64,000 bases of DNA from Phenylobacterium sp. (GTDB lineage Bacteria > Pseudomonadota > Alphaproteobacteria > Caulobacterales > Caulobacteraceae): positions 186,001-250,000 of the forward strand of contig SSMU01000005.1 of assembly GCA_004799545.1 (NCBI GenBank), in the 5' to 3' direction. Made by a program: the position numbers and the translations under genes. Of the stretch, positions 18,157 through 28,681 are shown in pieces (positions within the stretch are counted from its first letter, which is position 1; every line of letters starts with the position of its first letter). The notes under the pieces were generated by a model. It was given only the letters and a program-made list of their open reading frames with translations, was not told where the DNA came from and searched no databases.

Positions 18157-20484
18157 ATGGCTAGGTCACAGCGCCGGAGCGTGAACGCGGACGTGAGCCA
18201 ACCCAAGGACAAGTCTGCTCCCGAGGTCGAGGACCTCCCGTTCCGCATGCTCGCCCAGAGCCTTCCCGAACTGTGCTGGATCTCCGACGCCGAGGGCTAC
18301 ATCACCTGGGTCAACGACGCCTGGGTCGCCTATACCGGCCTGGCCGCCGAGGCGATCCGCGAGCAGGGCCTGGACGGCCTGCACGACCCGAAGGTCCTGC
18401 CCGAGGTGCGGCGGCGGTGGGCCAAGGCCAAGGCGGCGGGCGTGGCGGTGGACATGGTCTTCCCGCTGAAGGGCCGCGACGGCGCCTTCCGGCCGTTCCG
18501 CACCCAGGTCTTCCCGCTGCGCGACCGCGACGGGCGCATCAACCGCTGGTTCGGCACCAACACCGACGTCAGCGCCCAGTCCGCCGCCGAGGCGCGCCTC
18601 CGAATGAGCGAGGAGGAGCTGCGCGAACTGTTCGAGCGCGGCGGCGACGCCATCTTCATCACCGATCCCGAAGGCCGCTACACCCAGGTGAACCCGGCCG
18701 CCTGCGCGCTGCTGGGCTACAGCCGCGACGAGCTGCTGGCGATGTCGATCGGCGACCTGGTGGGCGAGGCCGCCCTGAAGCGGGCGCTGGCCATTGACGA
18801 GCGGGCGCGCGCAGCCGCGGTCAGCGGCGACTGGCGGCTCAAGCGCAAGGACGGATCTTGGGTCGACGTGGAGATCAGCGCCCGGGTGCTCTCCGACGGT
18901 CGCCGCCTCGGCCTGGTGCGCGACATCTCCCGCCGCGTGGCCGAGCGGGCCCAGCTGGAGCGGCAGGTGGGCGAGGAGGCCGCCCGCGCCGACGCCGCCG
19001 AACATCAGCGGCAGCAGTTCTGGGACGCCTCGCGCGACCTGCTGGCGATCATCCCGGCCAGCACTGGCGTGCCGACCATGATCAACGCCCACGCCTGGGT
19101 TGCGACCCTCGGCTATCCGGCGGAGGAGATGCTCTCGCGCCGACTGGTCGACCTGGTCCATCCGGAGGATCGCGAGCCAGCGATGTCGTTGAAGACGGCG
19201 CTCGCGCTGAGCGGCGGGGTCTATGGCTACGAGAACCGCTACCGGCGCGCCGACGGGGCCTGGGTCTGGCTGTCGTGGAACGTGGTGCGCGAGGGCGACA
19301 TCAACTTCTGCATCGCCCGCGACGTGACCGAGGAACGGGCGCGGGCCGCCTATGCGGAGCGGGCGCAGCGGCTGGAAGCGCTGGGCAAGCTGACCGGCGG
19401 GGTGGCGCACGACTTCAACAACCTGCTCACCACCATCCTGGGCGCTGTCGATCTGATGCAGCGCCGGCCCGATGACCGCGAGCTGCGCGACCGGCTGATG
19501 ACCGCGGCGTTGGCCGCCGTGCGGCGCGGCGAGCGGCTGACCAAGCAGCTGTTGAGCTTCGCGCGGCGCGAGCCCTCGGGCGGGCGGTCGAGCAATATCC
19601 GGACCCTGCTTGAGGACATGAAGCCGCTGCTCGAAAGCGCGCTCAGGGAAGACATCGCGCTGCGCTACGAGCTTGATCCCGGGATCGAGGGCTGCGCCAT
19701 CGACGCGGCGCAGTTCGAAGCGGCGGTGCTGAACCTGGTGGTCAACGCCCGCGACGCCCTGCCGGGCGCCGGCGTCGTCACGGTGCGCAGCCGCCGGCCG
19801 GACGCGGCGGAGGTCGGCCGCTACAGCTTGACGGAGAACGGCTTCGCGGTGCTCGAGGTGACGGACACCGGCGAGGGCATGAGCGCCGAAGTGCTGGCCC
19901 ACGTATTCGAGCCGTTCTTCACCACCAAGGACATCGGCAAGGGATCGGGCCTCGGCCTGGCCCAGGTCTATGGCGCCGCGCGGCAGGCGGGCGGCATGGC
20001 GACGGTCGACAGCGAGCCGGGGGCCGGCGCCGCGGTCAGGATCTATCTGCCGACCGCCCCGCTCGAACCCGACTCGCCCCACGGCGGGCGCAACGAGAGC
20101 CGGCGGAGCGAGCGGGTGCTGCTGGTCGAGGACGACGAGCTGGCGGGCGTGGTCACCGAGAGCATGCTCGAGGACGCCGGCTATCGGGTGACCCGGGCCA
20201 GCGACGCGGTGGAGGCCCTGACCGCGCTTAGGGACGGGGCGTTCGAGATCCTGGTCACCGACGTGCGCATGCCGGGCTCGATGAACGGCGTGCAGCTTGC
20301 GCGCTCCGCAACCGGCCGCCAGCCCGGCCTGAAGGTGCTGCTCTGCTCCGGCTGGACGGCTGAGAGCCTGGGCCGCGACCTCCCCGAGGCGCGGTGGCCG
20401 TTCCTGGCCAAGCCCTTCGACCAGGCCCAGCTGCGCGACGCCCTGGCCGAGCTTGGAACCGGCTCCGGCGCCGAGGCGGGATGA
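18157..20484 (+). CDS. PAS-domain hybrid sensor histidine kinase with C-terminal receiver
   Basis: Multiple PAS segments; LTGGVAHDFNNLLTTILG; GKGSGLGLAQVYG; receiver LLVEDDELAGVVTESMLEDAGY...LVTDVRMPG. Confidence 0.92.
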   Translation: MARSQRRSVNADVSQPKDKSAPEVEDLPFRMLAQSLPELCWISDAEGYITWVNDAWVAYTGLAAEAIREQGLDGLHDPKVLPEVRRRWAKAKAAGVAVDMVFPLKGRDGAFRPFRTQVFPLRDRDGRINRWFGTNTDVSAQSAAEARLRMSEEELRELFERGGDAIFITDPEGRYTQVNPAACALLGYSRDELLAMSIGDLVGEAALKRALAIDERARAAAVSGDWRLKRKDGSWVDVEISARVLSDGRRLGLVRDISRRVAERAQLERQVGEEAARADAAEHQRQQFWDASRDLLAIIPASTGVPTMINAHAWVATLGYPAEEMLSRRLVDLVHPEDREPAMSLKTALALSGGVYGYENRYRRADGAWVWLSWNVVREGDINFCIARDVTEERARAAYAERAQRLEALGKLTGGVAHDFNNLLTTILGAVDLMQRRPDDRELRDRLMTAALAAVRRGERLTKQLLSFARREPSGGRSSNIRTLLEDMKPLLESALREDIALRYELDPGIEGCAIDAAQFEAAVLNLVVNARDALPGAGVVTVRSRRPDAAEVGRYSLTENGFAVLEVTDTGEGMSAEVLAHVFEPFFTTKDIGKGSGLGLAQVYGAARQAGGMATVDSEPGAGAAVRIYLPTAPLEPDSPHGGRNESRRSERVLLVEDDELAGVVTESMLEDAGYRVTRASDAVEALTALRDGAFEILVTDVRMPGSMNGVQLARSATGRQPGLKVLLCSGWTAESLGRDLPEARWPFLAKPFDQAQLRDALAELGTGSGAEAG

Positions 20485-20522
20485 TCGGGCGCGCGCCGGC
20501 GCGCGCCCGATGAGCCGCCGCG

Positions 20523-22619
20523 TCAGGCCAGCATGCGGACCTCGGGCTCGCGATCCCACTGCCGGGTCCGGGCGGGCGGCAGGAAGGGGCCTGCGTCGGA
20601 CTTGAGCGCGACGACGCCTGCGTCCGGCGTGACCCCGGCCTTGTCGAGCAGCGGCTGGGCCTGGGGGCTATGGCCGATGGCCTTCAGATGGACGAAGGCG
20701 TTGTGCACGAAGTCGATGGCGGCGCTGTCGCTCAGCAACTCGGCGCAGCCCACCTCGGAGACCACCAGGGCGACGGCGTCGAAGATCACCGAGGGTGTGC
20801 CGGCAAGCTGGCCATCGGCGGCCAGCGCCTGGCCGCCTTTCAGCGTCACGCCGCCGACCTTGGGGGCGACGATCTTGACCGTCGCACCCTCCGCCTCGAC
20901 GGCTTTGCGCAGCGCCTTGACCACCGCCCCGTCGGCGCCGTCGGTGACCAGGATGCCGACGCTGCGGCCCATCAAGCTGTCGGGGTACTTGCCGAGGATG
21001 CGCAGGGCCGGCGAGGCCTTCATGTCGATGGGCGACGCGGCCGCGGCTGACTTCGCCGGCAGCGCCACGTTCAGGCCGTTGGCGACGCGCTCGGCCAGGG
21101 TCTCGTCGACGTTGCGCAGGTTGCCGAGCACGCGGGCGCGGACGTGGCCGAAGCTGCACTTCGAGAGCTCGAAGACCAGGGCGCTGGCCAGGTGGGCTTG
21201 CTCGATCTCGGTCTGTGAGCGGTAGAACAGCCGGGCCTGGCTGTAATGGTCGGCGAAGCTCTCGGCGCGCAGCCGCAGCTTGCCGCCGTCGGTGGCGACG
21301 GGCGCGGTGCGGACGCCGCCCTTCGGATCCTCGCGTGGGCCCCCGTCCTCGCCGGCCTCGGCGAGGCTGTTGGGCTCATAGTTGGCCCGGCCCTTGGGGA
21401 CTTGCATCTGCATGTGCCCGTCGCGCTGCAGGTTCTGGAAGGGGCAGCCCTTGGCCTGGTTGATCGGCAGCTGGTGGAAGTTGACCGAGCCCAACCGCGA
21501 AAGCTGGGTGTCCTGGTAGGAGAACAGGCGGCCCTGCAGCAGCGGGTCTTCCGAGAAGTCGACACCCGGCGGCACGTTGGTGGGTAGGAAGGCGACCTGC
21601 TCGGTCTCGGCGAAGAAGTTGTCAGGGTTGCGGTCGAGCACCATGCGCCCGACGACCTGGATCGGATGGCTTTCTTCCGGGATCAGCTTGGTGGCGTCGA
21701 GGATGTCGAACGGCAGGGCGTCGGCCTGCTCCTGGGTCAGGACCTGGACGCCGAACTCCCACTCCGGGAAGGCGCCGCTCTCGATCGCGTCGTGCAGGTC
21801 GCGGCGGTGGTAGTCCGGATCGGCGCCGGCGATCTTCATCGCCTCGTCCCAGCAGGTCGACTGGGTTCCGAGCTTGGGCCGCCAATGGAACTTGACGAAC
21901 ACCGCCTCGTCCTTGGCGTTGACCAGGCGGAAGGTGTTGACCCCGAAGCCCTCCATCATCCGGAGCGAGCGGGGGATGGTCCGGTCGGACATCGCCCACA
22001 TGATCATGTGGGTCGCCTCCGGCATCAGGCCGATGAAGTCCCAGAAGGTGTCATGCGCCGAGGCAGCCTGCGGATAGCCGCGGTCGGACTCCATCTTCAC
22101 GGCGTGGATCAGGTCGGGGAACTTGATGGCGTCCTGGATGAAGAAGACCGGGATGTTGTTGCCGACCAGGTCCCAGTTACCCTCCTTGGTGTAGAATTTC
22201 ACCGCGAAACCGCGGACGTCGCGCGGCGTATCGACCGAGCCCGCGCCGCCGGCCACCGTGGAGAACCGCGCGAACACCTCGGTCCGCTCCCCGACCTCGG
22301 TCAGCATCTTGGCGCGAGTGTAGCGGGCGAGCGACTTGGTCAGTTCGAAATAGCCGTGCGCGGCCGAGCCGCGGGCGTGGACGATCCGCTCCGGGATCCG
22401 CTCGTGGTCGAAGTGCTGGATCTTCTCGCGCAGCACGAAGTCCTCAAGGAGGGCCGGGCCGCGCGGGCCGGCCTTCAGCGAGTTCTGATCGTCGCTGACC
22501 GGGACGCCGTGGTTGGTGGTGATCCGGGCGTTCGGATCGGACGCGGTCTGGTGGGTCTCGCCGCCGGCTACGGGGACGACTTTGGGCGCGCTGGCGCGCG
22601 TTGTCTTGGCTTTGGCCAT
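20523..22619 (-). CDS. katE: Large-subunit (clade 2) catalase with C-terminal DJ-1/GATase-like domain
   Basis: [100 protein letters not shown]. Confidence 0.95.
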   Translation of the reverse strand: MAKAKTTRASAPKVVPVAGGETHQTASDPNARITTNHGVPVSDDQNSLKAGPRGPALLEDFVLREKIQHFDHERIPERIVHARGSAAHGYFELTKSLARYTRAKMLTEVGERTEVFARFSTVAGGAGSVDTPRDVRGFAVKFYTKEGNWDLVGNNIPVFFIQDAIKFPDLIHAVKMESDRGYPQAASAHDTFWDFIGLMPEATHMIMWAMSDRTIPRSLRMMEGFGVNTFRLVNAKDEAVFVKFHWRPKLGTQSTCWDEAMKIAGADPDYHRRDLHDAIESGAFPEWEFGVQVLTQEQADALPFDILDATKLIPEESHPIQVVGRMVLDRNPDNFFAETEQVAFLPTNVPPGVDFSEDPLLQGRLFSYQDTQLSRLGSVNFHQLPINQAKGCPFQNLQRDGHMQMQVPKGRANYEPNSLAEAGEDGGPREDPKGGVRTAPVATDGGKLRLRAESFADHYSQARLFYRSQTEIEQAHLASALVFELSKCSFGHVRARVLGNLRNVDETLAERVANGLNVALPAKSAAAASPIDMKASPALRILGKYPDSLMGRSVGILVTDGADGAVVKALRKAVEAEGATVKIVAPKVGGVTLKGGQALAADGQLAGTPSVIFDAVALVVSEVGCAELLSDSAAIDFVHNAFVHLKAIGHSPQAQPLLDKAGVTPDAGVVALKSDAGPFLPPARTRQWDREPEVRMLA

Positions 22620-22652
22620 GTTGGGAATCCTGGCGAAGGGGCTTCGGGGCCC

Positions 22653-23468
22653 CTAACGTCCGAGGATCGGTTTGGGTCTCAGCTTGACCGCGCCTTGCAG
22701 GATCGGAGCGAGGAAGGCCGCGACCTCGGACTGACCCGCCGCGTCGCCCAGCAGGTCCTGGCGGACCTCCAGTTCCAGATAGTCAAGGCCGCGCAAGAGG
22801 GCGTGGCGACCGATCGTATAGTCGGTGGCGTCCATCCGGTAGGGTTCGTTGTCGCCGACCAGGTTTGCGCCGAGGGCCGCGCGCAGGCGCGCGAGCACCG
22901 CGGTGGAATAGGCGGAGCTTCCCTCGTGCAGCACCCCGAAGCGCCACGGCCGCGCCACGCCGCCCATCGCGGGCGTGAACGAGTGCAGGGCGACCGGCAC
23001 GGTGGTCAGGCCGGCCGCGGCGCGCGCGTAGAGCTCGGCGGCAATGCGGTCGTGATAGGGCTGGAAGACCTCGTCGATCCGCGCCTGGCGGGCGGCGGCG
23101 CTGAGGCCCTGGTTGCCCGGCGCCGGCGTGCCGTCGCTGACCGCGCAGATGGCGTCGTCGCGCGAGGGTTCTCGGTTGCAGTCGATGACCAGGCGCGAAT
23201 AGCGCTGGGCGATGAAGGTCGCGCCCAGGGCCTCGGCGAGCCGCGCGCCGAGGCCCGCCACCCCGATATCCCAGCCGATGTGGCGGGTGAGCTCCGCCTC
23301 GGGCAGTCCGAGGTCGCGGAGCGCGCGCGGGATTTCGCGGCCCGCATGGTCTCCCAGGAGCACAAGCGGCGACGTGGCGCCCGGATTCCACACAACGAAC
23401 GGCGGCGTTTCGTCACCCGCCAACAGCCGCGTGGACCCATCGGCGGAATCGCCCGCATGTTTCGACAA
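22653..23468 (-). CDS. N-formylglutamate amidohydrolase family protein (apparent TTG start)
   Basis: LLGDHAGREIPRAL; HIGWDIGVAGLGARLAEALGATFIAQRYSRLVIDCNR; VPVALHSFTPAMGG. Confidence 0.85.
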   Translation of the reverse strand: MSKHAGDSADGSTRLLAGDETPPFVVWNPGATSPLVLLGDHAGREIPRALRDLGLPEAELTRHIGWDIGVAGLGARLAEALGATFIAQRYSRLVIDCNREPSRDDAICAVSDGTPAPGNQGLSAAARQARIDEVFQPYHDRIAAELYARAAAGLTTVPVALHSFTPAMGGVARPWRFGVLHEGSSAYSTAVLARLRAALGANLVGDNEPYRMDATDYTIGRHALLRGLDYLELEVRQDLLGDAAGQSEVAAFLAPILQGAVKLRPKPILGR

Positions 23469-24385
23469 TGCCGGTCGTCTCCATCCGCCATCGGACCAGC
23501 TACCGGTATCGCAGGCCGGTGGCGTTCGGCGAGCATCGCATGATGCTGCGGCCGCTGGAGGCGCTGGATCAGCAACTGCTGTCCACGGACCTGGAGATCT
23601 CCCCCGAGCCCAGCCTGCTGCGTCACCTCGAGGACGTCAGCGGGGCCAGCGTCGGCGTGGCGCGGTTCGCGGCGCGGGCCGATCACCTCGTCGTCGAGAG
23701 CCGGGTCCGTCTGCTGCATACGCCGCGCGAACCCCAGGCGCTGGACGACGCCGCCGTGCTGGGCGGCGCAACGACCCTCTATGCGCCCGAGGAGATCGCC
23801 GAACTCGCCGCCTCCATCCGCCGCCGGCATGGCCAGGGCGACGCGGTCGAGGCCTGGACGCGGCGCTTCGTGCGGCCGGCCGGGCCGACCCGGCTGATGG
23901 ACCTGCTCGCCGACATGACCCACGCGATCCGCGAGAGCTCAACCTACGCCTTGCGCCTTCAGGGGCCGCCACAGGCGCCGGCCGAGACCCTGGCTCGCGG
24001 GACCGGCAGCTGCCGTGACTTCGCCCTTTTGATGATCGAGGCGGCCCGCAGCCTCGGCCTCGCGGCGCGGTTCGTGTCCGGCTACGTCTATTCCTGCTCG
24101 AAGAAATCCGGCCGCACCGGCGGCGGCCACACCCACGCCTGGGTCCGCGTCTACACCCCGGGCTGCGGCTGGGTGGACTTCGATCCGACCAACGGCATCG
24201 TCGGCAACGCCGACCTGATCCGCGTCGCCGTGGTCGCCGAGCCGCGCCTGGCCACGCCGCTGCACGGCGCCTGGCGTGGCGGCCGGGATGACTACCTCGG
24301 GATGGACATCACGGTCGATGTGGACGTCGAGGATGACGTCGAGATGCAACGAGCCTCCCACTTGCGAGTTGCCAACGCGCGGTAG
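23468..24385 (+). CDS. Transglutaminase-like family protein
   Basis: GTGSCRDFALLMIEAARSLGLAARFVSGYVYS; GHTHAWVRVYTPGCGWVDFDPTNG (Cys-His-Asp triad). Confidence 0.9.
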   Translation: MPVVSIRHRTSYRYRRPVAFGEHRMMLRPLEALDQQLLSTDLEISPEPSLLRHLEDVSGASVGVARFAARADHLVVESRVRLLHTPREPQALDDAAVLGGATTLYAPEEIAELAASIRRRHGQGDAVEAWTRRFVRPAGPTRLMDLLADMTHAIRESSTYALRLQGPPQAPAETLARGTGSCRDFALLMIEAARSLGLAARFVSGYVYSCSKKSGRTGGGHTHAWVRVYTPGCGWVDFDPTNGIVGNADLIRVAVVAEPRLATPLHGAWRGGRDDYLGMDITVDVDVEDDVEMQRASHLRVANAR

Positions 24386-24409
24386 AGCCCGATGGGGTCA
24401 GGTGGGTGA

Positions 24410-25216
24410 ATGCGTATCCGGGCGGGCTATGTGATCAGCTACGACCTTCCGGCGCCCACCCCGATGCTGCTGATGCTCAACGTCCGGCCCGAGCGCGCCC
24501 GCGATCTCGAGACGCCCGACGACATCAGGACCGATCCGCATACCAACGTCCGACGCTACGCCGACGCCTACGGCAACGTATGTAGCCGTCTGCTGGCCCC
24601 GGCCGGGCGGTTCACTCTGAGCTCGGACTTCATCATCGGCGACACGGGCCTCTCCGATCCGAGCGTCCCCGACGCTGGCCAGCACGCGATCGACGACTTG
24701 CCCGACGAGGTGATCGAGTACCTGCTGCCCTCCCGGTATTGCGACGTCGAACTGCTGAACGACCTCGCCTGGCAGCTGTTCGCCGGCACGCCGGAGGGCT
24801 GGGCGCGGGTGCAGGCGATCGTCGCCTACGCCCACCAGCGTATCAGCTTCGGCTACGAGCACGCGCGGGCCACCAAGACCGCGTCCCAGGCCCACGAGGA
24901 GGGCTACGGCGTCTGCCGCGACTATGCCCACCTGGCGATCACCCTGTGCCGCTGCATGAACATCCCGGCGCGCTACTGCACCGGCTATCTCGGCGACATC
25001 GGCATCCTGCCCTCCGACACCCCAATGGACTTCAGCGCCTGGTTCCAAGCCTGGCTCGGCGGCGCCTGGCGCACCTTCGACGCGCGCCACAACCGGCCAC
25101 GGATCGGGCGCATCCAGATGGCGGTCGGCCGCGACGCCACCGACGTGGCCATCACCACCACCTTCGGGACCGCGGTGCTGGCCGGGTTCGAGGTGCTGAC
25201 CGAGGAACTGCCCTAG
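24410..25216 (+). CDS. Transglutaminase-like family protein (second paralogue)
   Basis: GYGVCRDYAHLAITLCRCMNIPARYCTGYLGD; DFSAWFQAWLGGAWRTFDARHN. Confidence 0.9.
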   Translation: MRIRAGYVISYDLPAPTPMLLMLNVRPERARDLETPDDIRTDPHTNVRRYADAYGNVCSRLLAPAGRFTLSSDFIIGDTGLSDPSVPDAGQHAIDDLPDEVIEYLLPSRYCDVELLNDLAWQLFAGTPEGWARVQAIVAYAHQRISFGYEHARATKTASQAHEEGYGVCRDYAHLAITLCRCMNIPARYCTGYLGDIGILPSDTPMDFSAWFQAWLGGAWRTFDARHNRPRIGRIQMAVGRDATDVAITTTFGTAVLAGFEVLTEELP

Positions 25217-25266
25217 GTCGCAGTTCCGGCGGATGAAACGTAACGGGAACATGCTATAGGGCCTGG

Positions 25267-27750
25267 ATGGCCGACGCCGGCGCCAACCTTCCCGATCTGT
25301 TGCCGCCCCGGTTCCAGGCCTGGTTCGGGGGGCGCGGCTGGAGCCCGCGCAGCCATCAGCTGGAGATGGTGGCCGAGGCCCGGGCCGGCCGCGACGCCCT
25401 GCTGATCGCCCCGACCGGCGGCGGCAAGACCCTGGCCGGCTTCCTGCCGAGCCTGATCGAGCTCTCCGAGCGGCCGCCCGCCAACACCCCGCCCGGGCTC
25501 CATACCCTCTACATCTCGCCGCTGAAGGCGCTGGCGGTGGATGTCGAGCGCAACCTCACCGCGCCTATCCTGGAGATGGGCCTGCCGATCACCGCGGAGA
25601 GCCGCACCGGGGACACCGGCATCGCGCGCCGCCAGCGGCAACGGGTGAAGCCACCGGAGATTCTGCTGACCACGCCCGAGCAGCTCGCCCTGCTCTGCGC
25701 CTGGGAGGGCGCGCGGCTGTTCTTCGAGAACCTCAGCTGCGTGATCCTCGACGAGATCCATACCCTGCATGCCTCCAAGCGCGGCGACCTGCTGGCGCTC
25801 GACCTGGCGCGGCTCTCGACGCTCGCGCCCAACATGCGCCGCGTCGGCCTGTCGGCGACGGTCGATGACCCGGAGGTGATCAAGCGCTGGATGGCCGGGC
25901 CGGCTGGACCGGAGGCTATCGAACTGGTCCGTGGACCGCCCGGCGCCCAGCCGATCGTCGACATGCTGCTCTCGGAAGGCCGAGTGCCCTGGGCCGGCCA
26001 CACCGCGCAGCACGCCATGGCCGAGGTTTATGAGGCGATCAAGCACGCGAGGACGGCGCTGGTGTTCGTCAACACTCGGTTCCAGGCGGAGTTCGCCTTC
26101 CAGGAGCTCTGGCGGCTGAACGAGGACGCCCTGCCGATCGCCCTGCACCACGGCAGCCTGGCGGCCGAGCAGCGGCGCAAGGTCGAGGCGGCGATGGCCA
26201 AGGGCTCGCTGCGCGCCGTGGTCTGCACCTCGACGCTCGACCTGGGCATCGACTGGGGCGACGTGGACCTGGTGATCCAGCTCGCCTCTCCCAAGGGCGC
26301 GGCGCGGATGGTCCAGCGGATCGGCCGCGCCAACCATCGGCTGGACGAGCCCAGCCGCGCCCTCTTCGTGCCGGCCAACCGGTTCGAGATGCTGGAGTGC
26401 CAGGCGGCGCGCGAGGCGATCGCCGCCAACCACCTGGATGGCGACCCGCCGCGGGACGGGGCGCTCGACGTCCTGGCCCAGCACGTCATGGGCTGCGCCT
26501 GCTCCGAGCCGTTCGACCTGCTCGCCCTCTACGACGAAGTGCGGACCGCCGGACCCTACCGCGACCTCGCCTGGGAGGACTTCGAGCAGGTGGTCGATTT
26601 CGTCTCCACCGGCGGCTACGCCCTGAAGACCTACGACCGCTTCCGGCGGATCGTGAAGGGCCCAAAAGACGATCAAGGAGGGGACGGGCTCTGGCGGGTG
26701 CGCAACGCCGAGGTCGCCCAGCGGCATCGGCTGAACGTCGGCGCCATCGTCTCCCCGGCCATGCTGGCGGTCCGGATCGCCGGGCGCAGAGGCTCGGTCG
26801 GGCGCAAGATCGGCGAGATCGAGGAAGGCATGCTGGAGATGCTCGACCCCGGCGACACCTTTGTGTTCGCCGGCCAGGTCTGGGAGCTGGTCGGCATCAC
26901 CAACCTCGATGTGCTGGTGCGACCGGGCGGAGCCAAGGATCCCAAGATGCCGTCCTGGGGCGGATCGAAGTTCGCGCTCTCCACCTTCCTCGCCCAGCGG
27001 GTGCGCCAGCTGATGACCGATCAGGACCATTGGAAGGTGCTGCCCACCGACGTGCGGGAGTGGCTGGAGGCGCAGCGCGACCGCTCGCTGATCCCGGGCG
27101 AGGACGAGATGCTGCTGGAGACTTTCCCGCGCGGTCACCGGCACTTCATGGTCTGCTACCCGTTCGACGGACGGCTGGCGCACACCACGCTCGCCATGTT
27201 GCTGACGCGGCGGCTGGAGCGGGCGGGCGCGGCGCCCCTGGGCTTCGTCTGCAACGACTATGCGCTGGCGGTCTGGGCGCTGAAGCCGCTGGACGACCTC
27301 AACTTCGACGACCTGTTCAACGAGGACATGCTGGGCGACGACCTAGAAGCGTGGCTCGCGGAAAGCTTCATGATGAAGCGCGCCTTCAAGGGCTGCGCGA
27401 TCATCGCCGGCCTGATCGAGCGGCGCTTCCCGGGCGACAAGCAGAAGACCGGCCGGCAGATCACCTTCTCCACCGACCTGATCTATGACGTGCTGCGCCG
27501 CCACGAGCCGGACCACCTGCTGCTGCGCTGCGCGCGGGCCGATGCGGCGACCGGCCTCATCGACGTGGCGCGGCTGGGGCAGATGTTGACGCGTATCCGC
27601 GGCCGCATCAGACACGCTGCGCTCGACCACCTGTCGCCGTTCTCAGTGCCGATCCTGCTGGAGATCGGCAAGGAGCGCTCGCCAGGCCAGGCGGGCGAGA
27701 TCATCCTGCACGAAGCCGAGGAAGACCTGATCGCCGAGGCCCTGAGCTAG
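25267..27750 (+). CDS. Ligase-associated DNA damage response DEXH box helicase (Lhr-type)
   Basis: LLIAPTGGGKTLAGFLP; CVILDEIHTLHASKRGDLLAL; ALVFVNTRFQAEF; MVQRIGRANHRLDEPSRA. Confidence 0.92.
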   Translation: MADAGANLPDLLPPRFQAWFGGRGWSPRSHQLEMVAEARAGRDALLIAPTGGGKTLAGFLPSLIELSERPPANTPPGLHTLYISPLKALAVDVERNLTAPILEMGLPITAESRTGDTGIARRQRQRVKPPEILLTTPEQLALLCAWEGARLFFENLSCVILDEIHTLHASKRGDLLALDLARLSTLAPNMRRVGLSATVDDPEVIKRWMAGPAGPEAIELVRGPPGAQPIVDMLLSEGRVPWAGHTAQHAMAEVYEAIKHARTALVFVNTRFQAEFAFQELWRLNEDALPIALHHGSLAAEQRRKVEAAMAKGSLRAVVCTSTLDLGIDWGDVDLVIQLASPKGAARMVQRIGRANHRLDEPSRALFVPANRFEMLECQAAREAIAANHLDGDPPRDGALDVLAQHVMGCACSEPFDLLALYDEVRTAGPYRDLAWEDFEQVVDFVSTGGYALKTYDRFRRIVKGPKDDQGGDGLWRVRNAEVAQRHRLNVGAIVSPAMLAVRIAGRRGSVGRKIGEIEEGMLEMLDPGDTFVFAGQVWELVGITNLDVLVRPGGAKDPKMPSWGGSKFALSTFLAQRVRQLMTDQDHWKVLPTDVREWLEAQRDRSLIPGEDEMLLETFPRGHRHFMVCYPFDGRLAHTTLAMLLTRRLERAGAAPLGFVCNDYALAVWALKPLDDLNFDDLFNEDMLGDDLEAWLAESFMMKRAFKGCAIIAGLIERRFPGDKQKTGRQITFSTDLIYDVLRRHEPDHLLLRCARADAATGLIDVARLGQMLTRIRGRIRHAALDHLSPFSVPILLEIGKERSPGQAGEIILHEAEEDLIAEALS

Positions 27751-27762
27751 AAAGTCCTGACG

Positions 27763-28515
27763 TTGAGTGCTGCGTTGAACGCCCCCGCCCCTGTCGCAGC
27801 CCGCGTGCCGGCCTACGACTTCGCGACCGCGCCCTGCGGTTCGCTGCGGCTGCGGCTGGCGGCCGGCGAGGTGATGCTGCGAGCCTCCGGCGCCCTGTGG
27901 CTGGCGGCCGAGGGCGCCCTGGTGGTGGCGGACCTGCACCTGGAAAAGGGCTCTTCCTACGCCGCTCGCGGCCAGATGCTTCCGCCCTACGACACCCGCG
28001 AGACCCTGAAGCGGTTGGCGGCGGAGGTCGCGGCGCTCGCGCCCCGCATGGTCATCCTGCTGGGCGACACCTTCCACGACCGCAGGTCCGAGGACCGGCT
28101 GGCGGCCGACGACGCGCAGCGGCTGCGCGACCTGGCGATCGGCCGGACCTTGGTCTGGGTGGTCGGCAACCACGACGCCGACGGGCCCCGCGCCCTGCCC
28201 GGCGAGACGGCCGATGAGCTCAGCCTGGCCGGCCTCACCCTGCGCCACGAGCCCCGCGGCGGCCTCTCCCCCGGCGAGGCCGCGGGCCACCTGCATCCGG
28301 CGGCCAAGGTGCGCGGCGCGCGCGGATCGGTGCGCCGGCGTTGTTTCGTCACCGATGGCGAGCGGATCGTGCTTCCGGCGTTCGGGGCCTATGCCGGCGG
28401 CCTCAACGTGCGCGACGCGGCGTTCGCGGGTCTGTTCGCGCGGCCGCCGCTGGCCGGCGCCCTGGGCTCCGCGCGGGTTCATGCGGTGGGCTGGCGGTCG
28501 CTGGCCGCGGACTAG
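27763..28515 (+). CDS. pdeM: Ligase-associated DNA damage response endonuclease PdeM (metallophosphoesterase)
   Basis: LVVADLHLEKGSSYAARG; ILLGDTFHDRR; WVVGNHD; LPAFGAYAGGLNV; directly downstream of the Lhr-type helicase. Confidence 0.88.
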   Translation: MSAALNAPAPVAARVPAYDFATAPCGSLRLRLAAGEVMLRASGALWLAAEGALVVADLHLEKGSSYAARGQMLPPYDTRETLKRLAAEVAALAPRMVILLGDTFHDRRSEDRLAADDAQRLRDLAIGRTLVWVVGNHDADGPRALPGETADELSLAGLTLRHEPRGGLSPGEAAGHLHPAAKVRGARGSVRRRCFVTDGERIVLPAFGAYAGGLNVRDAAFAGLFARPPLAGALGSARVHAVGWRSLAAD

Positions 28516-28681
28516 GGTTCGGCCCGCGCGGTCGCCGATCGGCCACATCGCTTCGATTTGCAGAGGTGATTGTGTTTTTGAGCTTTTATCGCCGGCCGCC
28601 GCGCCTATCTTAGAGGCACGCTCCATCGTGTCAGGGGCGATGGTTGGCGATGAGGGACGTCCAGCCTGTGATGGAGGTCTC

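Noticed and set aside
18166-20559. 797-aa minus-strand ORF antisense to the histidine kinase
   Set aside because: The kinase frame has unmistakable PAS/HisKA/HATPase/receiver motifs; antisense is a GC artefact.
25213-27183. 656-aa minus-strand ORF antisense to the Lhr-type helicase
   Set aside because: GC-driven open frame without recognisable domains.
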